Assembly (NCBI GenBank): GCA_009801015.1
Contig: VHZZ01000146.1
Location: 152,947-183,527, forward strand
DNA from: Silene noctiflora
Lineage: Eukaryota > Streptophyta > Magnoliopsida > Caryophyllales > Caryophyllaceae
Direction: 5' to 3'
DNA length: 30,581 nt
A program made the translations under genes and the position numbers. Of the stretch, positions 10,441 through 21,062 are shown piece after piece. Position 1 is the stretch's first letter, and the number at the start of each line of letters is the position of its first letter. Under the pieces are notes generated by a model. The model was not told the DNA's origin. It ran no database searches and worked only from the letters and a program-made list of their open reading frames with translations.

Positions 10441-11285
10441 TACCACTCTTTCTAATGTTTGGAAATATTGATAAGAAGTATAGATTACCTAATTAACCCA
10501 ATAAAAGATCGAGCACGAAAAAACTTAATTTATTGACTAATGTTATAAAAATAAAAAATATTATATTGAGTAGGATTAAAATGTATTTATTAAAATAAAG
10601 TTCACGGTGGATTGATAAACCATAAGTCGAGACATTGAAGAAGCTCGCCATTACCTAATCGCGTATGTTTGTTTCTAGCAATAACACGAGATTAAGAAGA
10701 AAACAAATTAACTAAAAGTGCATTATTGTTAACCCGTCACAAAGTGAGACCTATTGCACCAAAGGAAACGATAGCTTGTCCACCCCGCCCAAATCTCTCA
10801 TAGGCAAGTACAAAATCACCCTCCCCACAAGCTGATTCGGTGACCCCGACCCAACCCGGGCCCTAGCATACGGACATCATGTTTCGATTTAGCCTTTTAA
10901 TTCTACCCAATCACAAATAATATTTTCTTTTAGAAAAAAAATACTCTATAACATTTAATTTCTTAATATTATATAATAAAAAAATTCCAAATTTTTTTTC
11001 TCACCCTCATAAAATTAATTACTGTCAACAAAATCCACCAGTTTTTTTCACCTCTGAATTTTTTTTTTTTATTTTTTTTGAGAAAACTGAATTTAATTTT
11101 TTCTTTTACTGTGGGCATCAAAGATTATAACCAAAAATAAAAAATACTTTCCTCCCTCCCTTTTATTTCTTCCCCCTTTCTCCATCTATCTCTTCCCCTT
11201 TCTGCAATGTAATTTATATTTTTATAATCATAAGAAACAATCATACAAACCCTAAATTACTCAATGTATAATTGATCAAAAATCG
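10441..11285. promoter_or_regulatory. Upstream region of the Nudix gene
   Basis: No coding frame is supported. 10610-10870 is more GC-balanced and unidentified. A pyrimidine-rich run at 11150-11205 (CTTTCCTCCCTCCC, TCTCTTCCCC) is the kind of Y-patch often found near plant transcription starts and suggests initiation around 11150-11250. No convincing TATA box stands out. Confidence 0.35.
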
Positions 11286-11482
11286 ATGAATATTGTGCAG
11301 CATTGGATGTACAAGATCAATAATTAGGTTTAAATTATATCTGGGTTTTTCATTATTTGAATCAAGTTTGAATTTTGATTGCAAAGATCGAATCTTTTTG
11401 GTAAATTGTAGGTGGGTTTTTTTTACTTTTTAATGTCTTGGTAAAAAAAGACATGAGATTGGTAAAAAATGGGGTTAGTTGA
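11286..11482 (+). promoter_or_regulatory. Nudix leader with three upstream ATGs
   Basis: Three short frames precede the main ATG at 11469: 13 codons plus stop at 11286-11327, three codons plus stop at 11433-11444, and nine codons plus stop at 11453-11482. The last overlaps the main start in another frame. They would reduce or condition translation if all are in the mature leader. A leader intron ending at one of the AG sites could remove some of them. Confidence 0.5.
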
Positions 11483-14400
11483 TAGGTTTGATAAAGAAGA
11501 ACAAGAAGGAATGTCTGAATTGGTTGCTCGTACTGGTCGTCATCAACAACGTTATGAACATGGTTGTCGTCTTGTTGCTGGGTAATGATTATGTTTGTTT
11601 TCTTTTGTTGTTTAAATTACAAATCATTGTTTTCTTTTGTTTTCTTGTTGCTGGGTAAGACGGTTTCACATTGTAAGACGGTTTTATCTGATAATTATTG
11701 TGTACTGTTTGTTCTCCCCTTGGTTCCAATTATTATTTGGAGGAATGAAATTTGAATTGTGATGCTTGCTTGTTGTTTTGGGGGTAGTAGTTGAATTCAT
11801 ATTGTAAGACCGTCTTACCCGATAATTATTGTATAGTGTTTGTTCTCCCCTTGGATGCAATTATTATTTGGAGCAGTGAAATTTGAATTATAATGCTTGC
11901 TTGTTGTTTTGGGGTAGTAATTGATTCATGTTGTAATGGTTGTCGCGTTGTTGCTGGGTAATGATGATGTTCTTCCTGTACAATGTTGGTTCCATTGTTG
12001 AAATTGCAATGATTGTTTTGATTGATGTGGTTGAAGTGTAATCACAATGTTCACAAATTATAGAATCGGGTGAGACGATCCTTTTATTGGTTAAGTACTC
12101 GTAGTGTTTTTGTATATGAAAGCCCAGTCTAACAATAATTATTGCATAATGTTTGTTAAGTACATGGGCAAATTGCAATAATTGTTTTGATTGATGTGGT
12201 TGAAGTGTAATCACAATGTTCACAAATTATAGAATCGGGTGAGACGATCCTTTTATTGGTTAAGTACTCATAGTGTTTTTGTATATGAAAGCCCCGTCTA
12301 ACAATAATTATTGCATAATGTTTGTTCTCCCCTTTGTTGCAATTATTGTATGGAGCTTTAATGAAACTTGGATTATAATGCTCGCTTGTTGTTTTGGGGT
12401 AGTAGTTGAATTCATTTTGTTATGTTTTGCATCCTTGTTTTTTTAGGATTTGAGATAGAACGTGCTTGTTTTCGGTTTTTGGTCAAGGGTTCAATACGAG
12501 GATGTCCCTTTTTGTTTCCATGATTTCTAGAAGTCAATTGATTTACTCTTGGTATAGGTTATGCTATGCAGTGAATTTAATGCTAGATTTATGTGTTTGT
12601 GTGAGTATGTTGCATTTAAGCATTTGTGTTGTCATGTAAATGTGGTAATTCGAAGAGTTCTCTTTTTATGACAATGTGATGCAATATTGCAAAACTCATC
12701 GTACTAATCAACACTTTGACCTCCGGATTGTTTTTTATGAGGGAATTGATTATAATTTTCGTGCAGCATGATAATTTTTTGTTTGGGTTTGTAACCAAAT
12801 CAAAGATTTTAGTTGGACTTCAAATTCAGCCAGGGTTACTGCTTTGTTAAAATCTCCTCTCACTGACATGCTTAGTAGTTAATCTATCGTGAATTAGATT
12901 TACATATAAAGAAAAATATCACTTTCATAGTTCCATATGGTGAGAATATGATGCTTTTCAAAACCCTCCTGCTGGGCTTGTTTGTCATAGCTATGTGACA
13001 TAATTTTTCAATTCATACAAGGCTCATTTCAGTCATTTGATTCGCTTTGTGAAATTTTCACATTTTGCATTATTTATTTGGTTTGCACTTGTAGGTGTAT
13101 CCCTTTTAGATATCGAAGTTCCTCTGAAGGTGATGGAGAGGAATCTGAGAAGGTTGTCGAAGTTCTTATGATCAACTCAGCTAGTGGACCAGGTCTTCTG
13201 TTTCCTAAGGTAATTGATTTTAATTGATTTTCGTATGCTTTGAGTGGGTATAAAACTGTTTTTTTTTTATATATAAGAAACAGCCGGCAAACCAAGATGC
13301 AATCGTTATGTTGCTCCATGTCTTTTTTCCTTTCTTTATTGTCCTTTTGAACACACGTGTACTGATTTCAATATCCATAAATTTCTGTTGATCTCTCAAA
13401 ATTCATTTGGGTGGTGGGATGGACGAGAAGAATTAGCATCAATGTATGACATGGTGGATTTACTTAGGCAGTGATTATGCTGTACGAAATGGCAAGCACT
13501 GCTCATTTCAGGCATTAGACGGTTGAGTATTGTTTTCATTGACACTTGACATTTGTTACTTTGAACAATTCTATGCTTGTTTATCATAAGTGAGAGTAGG
13601 GTTAATGATATATTTGAACTTTTGGTCGTTTTGATTGAAAAAACTGCTTTCGATTTGAGATTGTCTCTTTTAGCTACTGTGGAGTATAAAAGTACTTTTT
13701 CCAAAAACAGATTTCATTTCTGAATTAGTAAAACTGAAAATTTTTGTATGGATCTTTGGTGTTTTGGTTACCCAGCCCCCAAGTGACACAATTGCGTATA
13801 TATAATGGTGTAGGTTTTTATTTCTCAATAAATGGAAACTTGATATAGATTTGTGCGTTGTCGCAATGCCTTTCTTTTAAACTACAGAGGTATATATGGG
13901 TAGATCTTGCCGTGATCATGATCATTATCGTCGCCCTAGCGGTGCAAATTTACTGCCATTCAGATGAACTATTAGGAATATAAATACTATTAGTCGGTGT
14001 ATTCTTTAATTTTCCAATGGTTCTGTCACATGTTGGTTGTTTGGAGACTGTTTTACAGGTGTCAAGTAGGCCTTTTGTTGCCTTGATTGTTGTATAAGAA
14101 TCAATCTGGTTTATTCACTTTCTGTCAGCAGAGAGTCCCGTAGTTTGAAGTGTGCCTAAAAACGCCTTGCAGCATTTAAGGTTCACCTTCTAGAAAAGGC
14201 TCACTTAACAAAACACTTTTCATATTTTTTTCTTGTAAACCTTTAATTATGCCATTTATTTTCCCCATTATTTCTAAATTTTACCCCTTTAGATGTTAGT
14301 TAACTTGAAAACTCCTAAAAACGGTATTGTTACCCAAAATGTTATTTGGAAAATACGAATGTTATACCAAAGATACGACGCCTCGCATCTCAAAGGCATG

Positions 14401-17400
14401 CACCGTCACCATACGCCTTGTGCTTGCCTCAGCCCCTTAGCGCGCCTTCTGTCTTGCGCCTCTTCAAACTAAGGCAGAGACTTGGCGTCCAAGTTTCTGA
14501 TGGGCCTACATGTACAAACGTTTGGCTTGTTCCCTTTTCCTATTCACCTGTCAAAAATGAAGTGTTTGCATGTTCTTCTATATGGCCTTGTGTCTAGTAT
14601 GCAAAATTGGCACGTGAGGAAAATGATTTTTTGGAGTATGTATGGACTTCAAACTGCATCTAGAATAGAGGTTCGCTTTGCTGAAATTAAGTCGCTGGTT
14701 AAGGTAGGAGAAAAAATGGAAGTTGTTTTAAAATGTGCAGGTTTAATCTAGTTTCTTTGGGTTGAACGAAATTCGCCATCTTTTTTTCCGAGTGTTGTTG
14801 CTATTGAGATGATTTTTGGGAGAGCTATTTTTGTAGCTTCACCTTAGGCTAAGACAGGTTTTGATTGACCCCCAAATAAATAATCCTAGAAGGGTCATAA
14901 ACACTCCTGTTTTCCATCTTGGAGAAAACATTTGGTGTCTCAAGCTCTACATTCATTTTAATAGAACTTTTTTGTTTTTTCAAACAAAAAAAGGTGTCCT
15001 TGGTTATGATGACGTAGAAAGACTCAGACCCGGTTGGAGAAAGTCCTGTATAATATGGGGATCTAGCCCAGTTTACACTCTGGAAGACGCAAGGAGTGTA
15101 GAGCTATAGCATTATCTTTGGATTTCTTTTTTTCCATTAAATTTAAAAGTTCGAAGCGAAAGCATCTCTTTCAATTTCTTATGGAGGAGAGGACATATAG
15201 GACGCGAAGGCATATTTTCACAAAAATTTCTCATATATTGGCGAAGATTCTTATAACTGTTTATTATTTGAGTAATTTCGTCGTAGACCTTTCTCTTATT
15301 ATAGGGAAGAAGACCTTGTTTAAGATCTTGCCGTCAAGCCGAGTTCTGATCATCACAAGAGTGTGTTTTTTTTTCTAGTTCGCGTCTTCCGTTACAAAGT
15401 AAGGATAGGTTATGAAATTGGCACAACATTTTTTATTTAAGTAAGACTCTCCGGATCCTAGCTTATTAGTCAGGACTCTCGAGGTACTTAAAAGGGATTA
15501 AGCTTAATTACTTAGTTACGTTGTTATTCTATTAAAGATTAAAGAAAGGAGAGATCACTGATTGGCTAAGAACAGTGCGTGTATAGACTTTAGCTTAGAA
15601 CTGAAACCTTGTTCTTGAAAGAAAGGCGAACATCAAAAAGAACTCATAGGATTAGCACATTGATGTTCGCCTTTCTTTCCTTTCCAACCACGAACTATCT
15701 CCCTTCTAGGTACTGCTTTCGTTAATGCCTGATCGAACCGAGGCTTTCATTAATATTATTGAGGACTGGGAAAGGTAAGTGACTCCGCTTCAGAAGACGA
15801 AAAATCTATCTGACTGATGGCCATCAAGCTTATGCCCTCTTTACATTCATTTTAATAGAACTTTTTTGTTTTTTCAAACAAAAAAAGGTGTCCTTGGTTA
15901 TGATGACGTAGAAAGACTCAGACCCGGTTGGAGAATTATATTTGGTCTCCAATTTTCTTTGAAAGTCGTCCTAAATGTGAAGAGAGTTGGGCGAAATGGT
16001 GTTAGTGAGGAGAGGCAATACAGAATCAAAATATGCTATCTTGAGGTTGTGCCTTGACAATGCTTATCAATAGCAGATTTTAGTATTGAGGCCGATCCCC
16101 CTGCCGGCTTTTTATGCTCATATAAACTTGGACCCCTTTGGCCCAGTTGTTGAGTGAATATTATTTCAAATCACGCTGTCAAGGTACAATTAATATGGTC
16201 CAAGTGGTTGGTCCTCTTCTTGCTACAAGTTAAGTAGTTGGTGATATGTGGAAGCCTGGAAGGCACTATGAACAATGTCGCTAGAATCCTGTAGTTCCAT
16301 GAAGCAATTGTCATACCAATCGATATTAATGCTTGTAAGAATATTGGCATGTCAGTTTTTGTCATACCAATCGATAAATAAAATGACCTTGTTCTAGACT
16401 CCTAGTTTTCACTCCTACTATAACGTCAAAAATTAGACATTATTGTTCTTTTCCACCGATGCCTGAAACAATTAATATTAATGCTTGTAAGAATATTGGC
16501 ACATAAGTTTGTCTTAGTTGTGGTGCTGTCAGACGAAACCATTAGACTTCTCACTTGTTTTTGTCATTTATTTACTACTCGATTTATTAATTAGTTCATG
16601 TCTAATACCAGGGGGGCTGGGAAAATGACGAAACTGTCGAGGAAGCTGCAAGGCGTGAAGCGATAGAAGAAGCTGGTGTTAAAGGTGACCTAATGGTGAG
16701 CAGTTTGAACTTTTTCTTAAGAATCCCTTTTTTTCGTTATGTTTTGATTTTTAAAGCACTTGGAAGTGTGCATAACACCATAAGTCCACAACTGCATTGA
16801 AAGTCTGGATAAATGACTTAATTGACATTGTTTATGGCTAAGTATCTTATTCCGAAGCTTTTCACACTATCGCAAATGCTTTCATGAGTGTCGTCCCCCC
16901 TTGGATTTCACTTTGGTGGTAAGTTACTTTATGTTGGGCCTTACGCTTGATTTCTTTTTAAATTAGTGCCAACCCGTAGGGTAGTTTAAAAATCAAAACT
17001 TTAAATAGCTAGCAATCAGCAGTCGACATTTTTCAACATAGATTTTTTGGCATTGGTAGTTTAAAACATCGAATAGCAAGGACCTTTGAATCCCTTTGAT
17101 TATTTGGCTAGATTAACTAATTAAGAATAATGATTCTTACTTGTGGTGGAATCTAGAAACTTATATTAGACGGTTGTTTATGTACAATCACGTCTCACTT
17201 AACGCCGTATTTGTCATTTAGTGATAGCCTGACAGTTAAAGACTTGGTTATACAACCGCCTTACACAAGACTCAAGGTTGGGTCGATGTTTTGTTACGTT
17301 TGATGGGTACAATACTTTGATTGAGTTATTATCATAGAATTATAGATATGGTTATTCATCAAGTGCTCTAAAGATGACAACGTCATACGTCTTTATATGC

Positions 17401-18049
17401 GATTTTGCTTCTTTATTCTTTCTAAACTGAGATCAGTTCTATCATCTATGTCTTGAGCTCAGCAATAATTGCGAGTATGAGCTGTAAATGTCCAATTTGA
17501 GCTAGAGGTCTGATGGGTTTGAGATAGGCTAGGAAATACAAAGCTCACATTATCGACTCAATTCATTCTTCCTTTCATATTTCTCAATTTATTCAGAAAA
17601 AGACAAGCTCGATTCAGATTTGGTCAAGCTGGCCTATCTAGCAGTTGGGGATCGCATGTCCCTTATTATTTTTTATTTTGTGATTGTGTCATGCACAACT
17701 TAAATGTTCTAGTCGTCGTATTTCTAAAATGAATTCTCGCTTCTAGGGCCACCTGGGTTACTACGATTTTAAGAGCAAAACCCTGCAAGATGAATTCAGC
17801 CCTGAAGGACTATGTAAGGCTGCCATGTTTGCATTGCTTGTCAAGGAGGAGCTTCAGAATTGGCCAGAACAAAGTACTCGGCAAAGGAAGTGGTTGACAA
17901 TTCCTGAAGCTCGGGAATGTTGTCGACACCCTTGGATGCGGCAAGCGCTTGTAGACGGTTTCATGAAATGGCATGCTGACAAGGTGGAGTCAAGCATTAC
18001 TGATAAAGATGACGGAAGTGCTACCTCACTGGGTTCATTGTCGGAATAA
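11469..18049 (+). CDS. Nudix hydrolase, NUDT12/13/16-like
   Basis: The product is a small Mg-dependent hydrolase of X-linked nucleoside diphosphates. Plant relatives (Arabidopsis NUDT12, 13, 16) are annotated as mitochondrial, with diadenosine polyphosphate and inositol pyrophosphate activities reported in the group. Four exons join in frame to 204 residues: 11469-11581, 13095-13209, 16612-16695 and 17747-18049, all GT-AG. The Nudix box is complete at about residues 78-100: GWENDE, then REAIEEAGV, fitting G-x5-E-x7-R-E-U-x-E-E-x-G-U. It is entirely in exon 3, and LLFPKG just before it crosses the 3.4 kb intron 2. SARTGRHQQRY-like text near residue 20 and the C-terminal EFSPEGLCKAAMFALLV and RQRKWL motifs match this plant subgroup. 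The start context (AAAAATGGGG) is good. No targeting peptide is obvious by eye. The substrate cannot be decided from sequence. Confidence 0.95.
11560..11971 (+). repeat. Duplicated exon 1 end and donor site in Nudix intron 1
   Basis: The 36 bp spanning the exon 1 end and donor (11560-11595) recur at 11936-11971 with 33 matches, including TTGTTGCTGGGTAATGAT. A shorter echo, CTTGTTGCTGGGTAA, lies at 11644. The intervening intron also repeats about 130 bp (11670-11803 and 11803-11935: GTAAGAC, GATAATTATTGT, GTTTGTTCTCCCCTTGG, TTATTATTTGGAG). The intron grew by local duplication that reached into coding sequence. Confidence 0.85.
12001..12326 (+). repeat. Tandem duplication of 157 bp in Nudix intron 1
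   Basis: 12001-12157 and 12170-12326 are nearly identical (a few substitutions such as CTCGTAG/CTCATAG and GCCCAGT/GCCCCGT), with a 169-bp period. The following sequence (12327-12420) again resembles 11860-11930. The low divergence indicates recent duplication. Confidence 0.92.
14948..15935 (+). repeat. Two identical 94-bp direct repeats in Nudix intron 2
   Basis: 14948-15041 and 15842-15935 are identical over 94 bases, beginning TACATTCATTTTAATAGAAC and ending CCCGGTTGGAGAA. Sequence outside them differs. They bracket about 800 bp of more balanced composition. The size is short for LTRs and no tRNA primer site is visible. Confidence 0.9.
15042..15841. other. Possible organelle-derived insert in Nudix intron 2
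   Basis: Base composition is less AT-skewed than the surrounding intron and the style (GGGAAGAAGACCTTGTTTAA, CGAACCGAGGCTTTCATTAA) recalls plant mitochondrial intergenic DNA. A perfect 20-bp inverted repeat (15617-15636 with 15660-15679, GAAAGAAAGGCGAACATCAA) forms a strong hairpin with a 23-base loop, as seen in organelle transcript ends. No gene is identifiable. This is an impression only. Confidence 0.3.
16323..16501 (+). repeat. 27-bp repeat pair in Nudix intron 2
   Basis: A 27-base segment containing ATTAATGCTTGTAAGAATAT occurs identically at 16323-16349 and 16475-16501. GTCATACCAATCGAT also occurs twice, near 16310 and 16361. These are small local duplications just before exon 3. Confidence 0.85.
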
Positions 18050-18379
18050 ACGACAGAACATTCTGGAAGAGACATTTATGTAGGATGAGTTGGACCTATT
18101 TTTACCTCTTTGTTTCCTAGTTTTGATACTACTATACCTTAGGGTTGGAGCCAAAAGGCAGTTAAATGGACTGTAACTCTTTTAGGTTTATTAACCCTTT
18201 TAAGGTGTTTTTTTTTTACTGTTTCCCCTTGTCTTTAAGAAAGGGTTGTAATTGGCATCTTCCCTTATTTTTCTTTGAAGTTGCAGAAAAAAAAAAAAGC
18301 ATTGGCTTTCATTTTCCGCCTTTTCAATGGCCTTATTGTTTCAACTTTCCTACTAACCGAGTTCATTTCATCGTTCTAA

Positions 18380-18501
18380 TTTTATCAGATGTGTAATTAG
18401 CTTTCACTAGGGCTGAGCAAAATTATACGATACGGTTTTATTTTATCAGATGTGTAATTAGCTTTCACTAGGGCTGAGCAAAATTATACGATACGGTTTT
18501 A
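18380..18501 (+). repeat. Exact 61-bp tandem duplication covering a hAT end
   Basis: 18380-18440 and 18441-18501 are identical. Each unit contains the target site GCTTTCAC followed by the hAT terminal TAGGGCTGAGCAAAA. The duplication therefore happened after insertion of the element and left three copies of the target site. Confidence 0.95.
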
Positions 18502-18982
18502 TTATACGTATTTGATACGCTATACGAATTTAATTATACGAATTTCCGGATATCCGATACGAATTTTCGGATATCCGATACGGTTCTTTAAAAACCGTAT
18601 CGGATAAGGATCGACAAAATATGAAACCGGATATACGGTATCCGATACGGTTCTCTTTTTTCTAGAATAAAATATTAAAATATATACATAAATCACAAAA
18701 TAACCAATATATTGCTGATTAAACCTTATTAGTATTAAACTTTATAAGTTATTTACTCTTATAACGTTTAAAACACTTTTAAGTTGCTAAAAAAAAACAA
18801 TCACACATAGAAAAGGAAAAAATATATTATATTACATAAGTGAGGCTGAAAACCGGATACCGGATATACGGAAAAACCGTATCGGATAAGGATATTAAAA
18901 AAGGAGATTTAAAAAACCGGATATCCGATACGATTTTTAAAACCGTATCGGATATCCGGTTTTGCTCACCCTTAGCTTTCAC
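18461..18982. mobile_element. hAT-type non-autonomous element 1 with 8-bp target duplication
   Basis: The element spans 18469-18974. Its ends are TAGGGCTGAGCAAAA and, on the other strand, TAAGGGTGAGCAAAA. It is flanked by GCTTTCAC at 18461-18468 and 18975-18982. Both subterminal regions are packed with CGGATATCCGATACGG-type motifs in both orientations. The core is AT-rich and non-coding. It lies about 400 bp after the Nudix stop codon. Confidence 0.92.
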
Positions 18983-19017
18983 CACTCGCCCCGGTGTTGC
19001 AAATGTTTCCAGGTTTA

Positions 19018-19265
19018 TGGATGGCTTCTGCCCTTGTTAGAGGTTGTAGATTGAATTACTCTTTTTTAAAAAGATACAATGCCCGTATACTTAATTCAAG
19101 TCTTTTCGATTCAATTAGAATTATGTTGCTAATTAATACGAGAAAATGTGTGACACACATTTAGCATGTCGAGCTCGAGGGAATGTCACGGAAGGAAATA
19201 ACTGAACAGTCCAAATCATAGACATAGACCATTTAGCAAAATGGTCCCAAATTCATTATTTATTA
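19018..19265. other. Spacer between hAT elements 1 and 2
   Basis: About 250 bp with no frame or repeat that I can identify. Confidence 0.4.
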
Positions 19266-19817
19266 CTCGTAAGTAGAGCTGGCAAGCCTGACCCTACCCG
19301 AACCCGAACAAACCCAACCCGATAGGACCCGAAAATATTGTGACCCGATACCGACCAGACCCGACTCGATGACGACTCGTAACCCGACATGACCCGATTA
19401 TCACAGACCCGAACACGACCCAGACCCGACCCGATATTGACCAGACCCGATACTGACCCGATTAAATTGATGACCCAACAATTATTAAGCATAATTTTGA
19501 TCAAAATGAAAGTGATTTTGTGTTAAGATTGATACGTTTGATCTAATAATGAAGTAATTAAACGAAATAATAGGTTAAAAAATAAATTTAATGGTTAAAA
19601 ATTGTAGTAATGCGATGAAGTAGCCGGACCCGATAATGACCCGACCCGACCCGATACATCATTTGACCCGAAATGACCCGACCCGATAACGACCTGAACC
19701 CGACCCAACCCGAAATGGTTGACTGACCCGATATGACCCGAACTCGATATGACCCGACCCGGCTTGACCCGGTCCAAACCTGACCCGACTGACCCGTTTA
19801 CCACCTCTACTCGTAAG
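19266..19817. mobile_element. hAT-type non-autonomous element 2 with 8-bp target duplication
   Basis: The element spans 19274-19809, with ends TAGAGCTGGCAA and TAGAGGTGGTAA (opposite strand) and target duplication CTCGTAAG at 19266-19273 and 19810-19817. Both ends consist of GACCCGA-type repeats around an AT-rich core of about 150 bp. Reverse-strand frames rich in Gly/Ser/Val come from this simple motif and are not genes. Confidence 0.93.
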
Positions 19818-20136
19818 TAATTCGGTAGTAAGTAATTCGGGTGAAATGTTCGTAAGTTACTCGTTTTTCTATCTCATCCATTTATTTTATGCAGAATTTC
19901 GTATCCAAGAAAAAATAAATCATACAACGCCAAATTAAATTGTGAAAACACGAGTCACCAAAGCTAAAATAATTGAAATCTCGAGTCATTAAGCTCGAAT
20001 TAAGTTAGAATCAAAAATCAGAAAGCTCCATAAACCAAAATTGACATTAGTCACAACTCAAATTGGAAAAGCATCCAAAAAAAATAATGTAAAGCAACGA
20101 TTATTGGTAATTAATTTGATCTTGCAAAGTTAAGAT
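19818..20136. other. Spacer between hAT elements 2 and 3
   Basis: AT-rich sequence of about 320 bp with no frame, RNA gene or repeat that I can identify. Confidence 0.4.
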
Positions 20137-20656
20137 GTATGATTAGGGCTGTCAATGATAGGTTTGTCAATGATATGAGCCGACTCGTTGAGCCTTCGGA
20201 ATTGGCTTGATTAAAGCTCGACTCGTGCTCGGTCAAAACAAGCTCGAGCCTATCCTAGCTAAAAACGAGCCAAGCCCGAGCTCAGCAAGGCTTGGCTCGG
20301 AAGCTTGTTTGGACTCGTTTATAAATTGTTTATGTATAATCTTTATGTTGTATTATTATTTTTTATTTCAAATTAGATGTTATTTAAACATTTATATAAG
20401 TATATTATGATATAATATTTTTCAGTATTTTATAGTTTAGTTGTTTTTCGAAAAAAAATATATTTAGTTAGATTTAAAAGGTGAGGAAGTGAAAATATAT
20501 AATGACAAAACGATTTCGATTTAAACTCAAACCAAGCTCGAGCTTTTCCCGAGCCGAGCTCGAGCTTCGATTTTTTAGGCTCGATGAGCTTCGAGTCGAG
20601 CCCGAGCCCACCCGAGCTCAAGCTCCGCTCGGCTCGTTTACACCCCTATGTATGAT
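20137..20656. mobile_element. hAT-type non-autonomous element 3 with 8-bp target duplication
   Basis: The element spans 20145-20648, with ends TAGGGCTGTCAATGA and TAGGGGTGTAAACGA (opposite strand) and target duplication TGTATGAT at 20137-20144 and 20649-20656. Subterminal regions are dense in CGAGCT/GAGCCGAG motifs. The core is AT-rich and non-coding. Confidence 0.93.
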
Positions 20657-20666
20657 AAGCAATTTA

Positions 20667-21062
20667 GACATGGCAAAAGCAACCCAGATTTACCCAAGTC
20701 GAAAAGAATGACCCGAACTACATCACCTAAATGTGACATGAGATACGGATTGATTCGACCCGACCCGAACATGACCTGAGCTGTCTTGCCCCGTAACTGA
20801 TCCGAAACCATCCAACCCGAAAATGACCCGACAAAGCATAATTCTAATTGAACCGAAAAGACTTGAAATCACTTTTTTCTCTCTTATTCTTTAACCCGAA
20901 AATGACCGCTCCGAAATAACCCGACCCGAAATAGGCCCAACAACCAAACCACGAAACAGACCCGAAGCCAGAAATGAACCGACCTGGGCCGAATTAACGC
21001 GAAATAAATGAGAAACTGGCCCCGATTCGAACCCAACCCGGTTGACCCGTTTGCTAGGTCTG
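20667..21062. mobile_element. hAT-like GACCCGA element 4
   Basis: The left end TAGACATGGCAAAA and the right end (opposite strand) CAGACCTAGCAAAC form inverted termini around GACCCGA-type repeats. The flanks do not match each other (AAGCAATT before, CATTTGAG after). The body aligns with element 5 at roughly 75-80 percent by eye, sharing ACTACATCACCT and TTGAACCGAAAAGACTTGAA. Confidence 0.75.

Noticed and set aside
11670-12420. CRISPR-like or regulatory repeat array
   Set aside because: The repeats are long, few and unevenly spaced in a plant intron; local duplication explains them.
14346-14860. LINE reverse-transcriptase remnant in Nudix intron 2
   Set aside because: A FLWVERN-like stretch near 14750 recalls LINE C-termini, but there is no other matching domain.
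14948-15935. Short LTR retrotransposon
   Set aside because: The 94-bp repeats are too short, no TG...CA ends, primer-binding site or polypurine tract are visible, and nothing like gag-pol lies between them.
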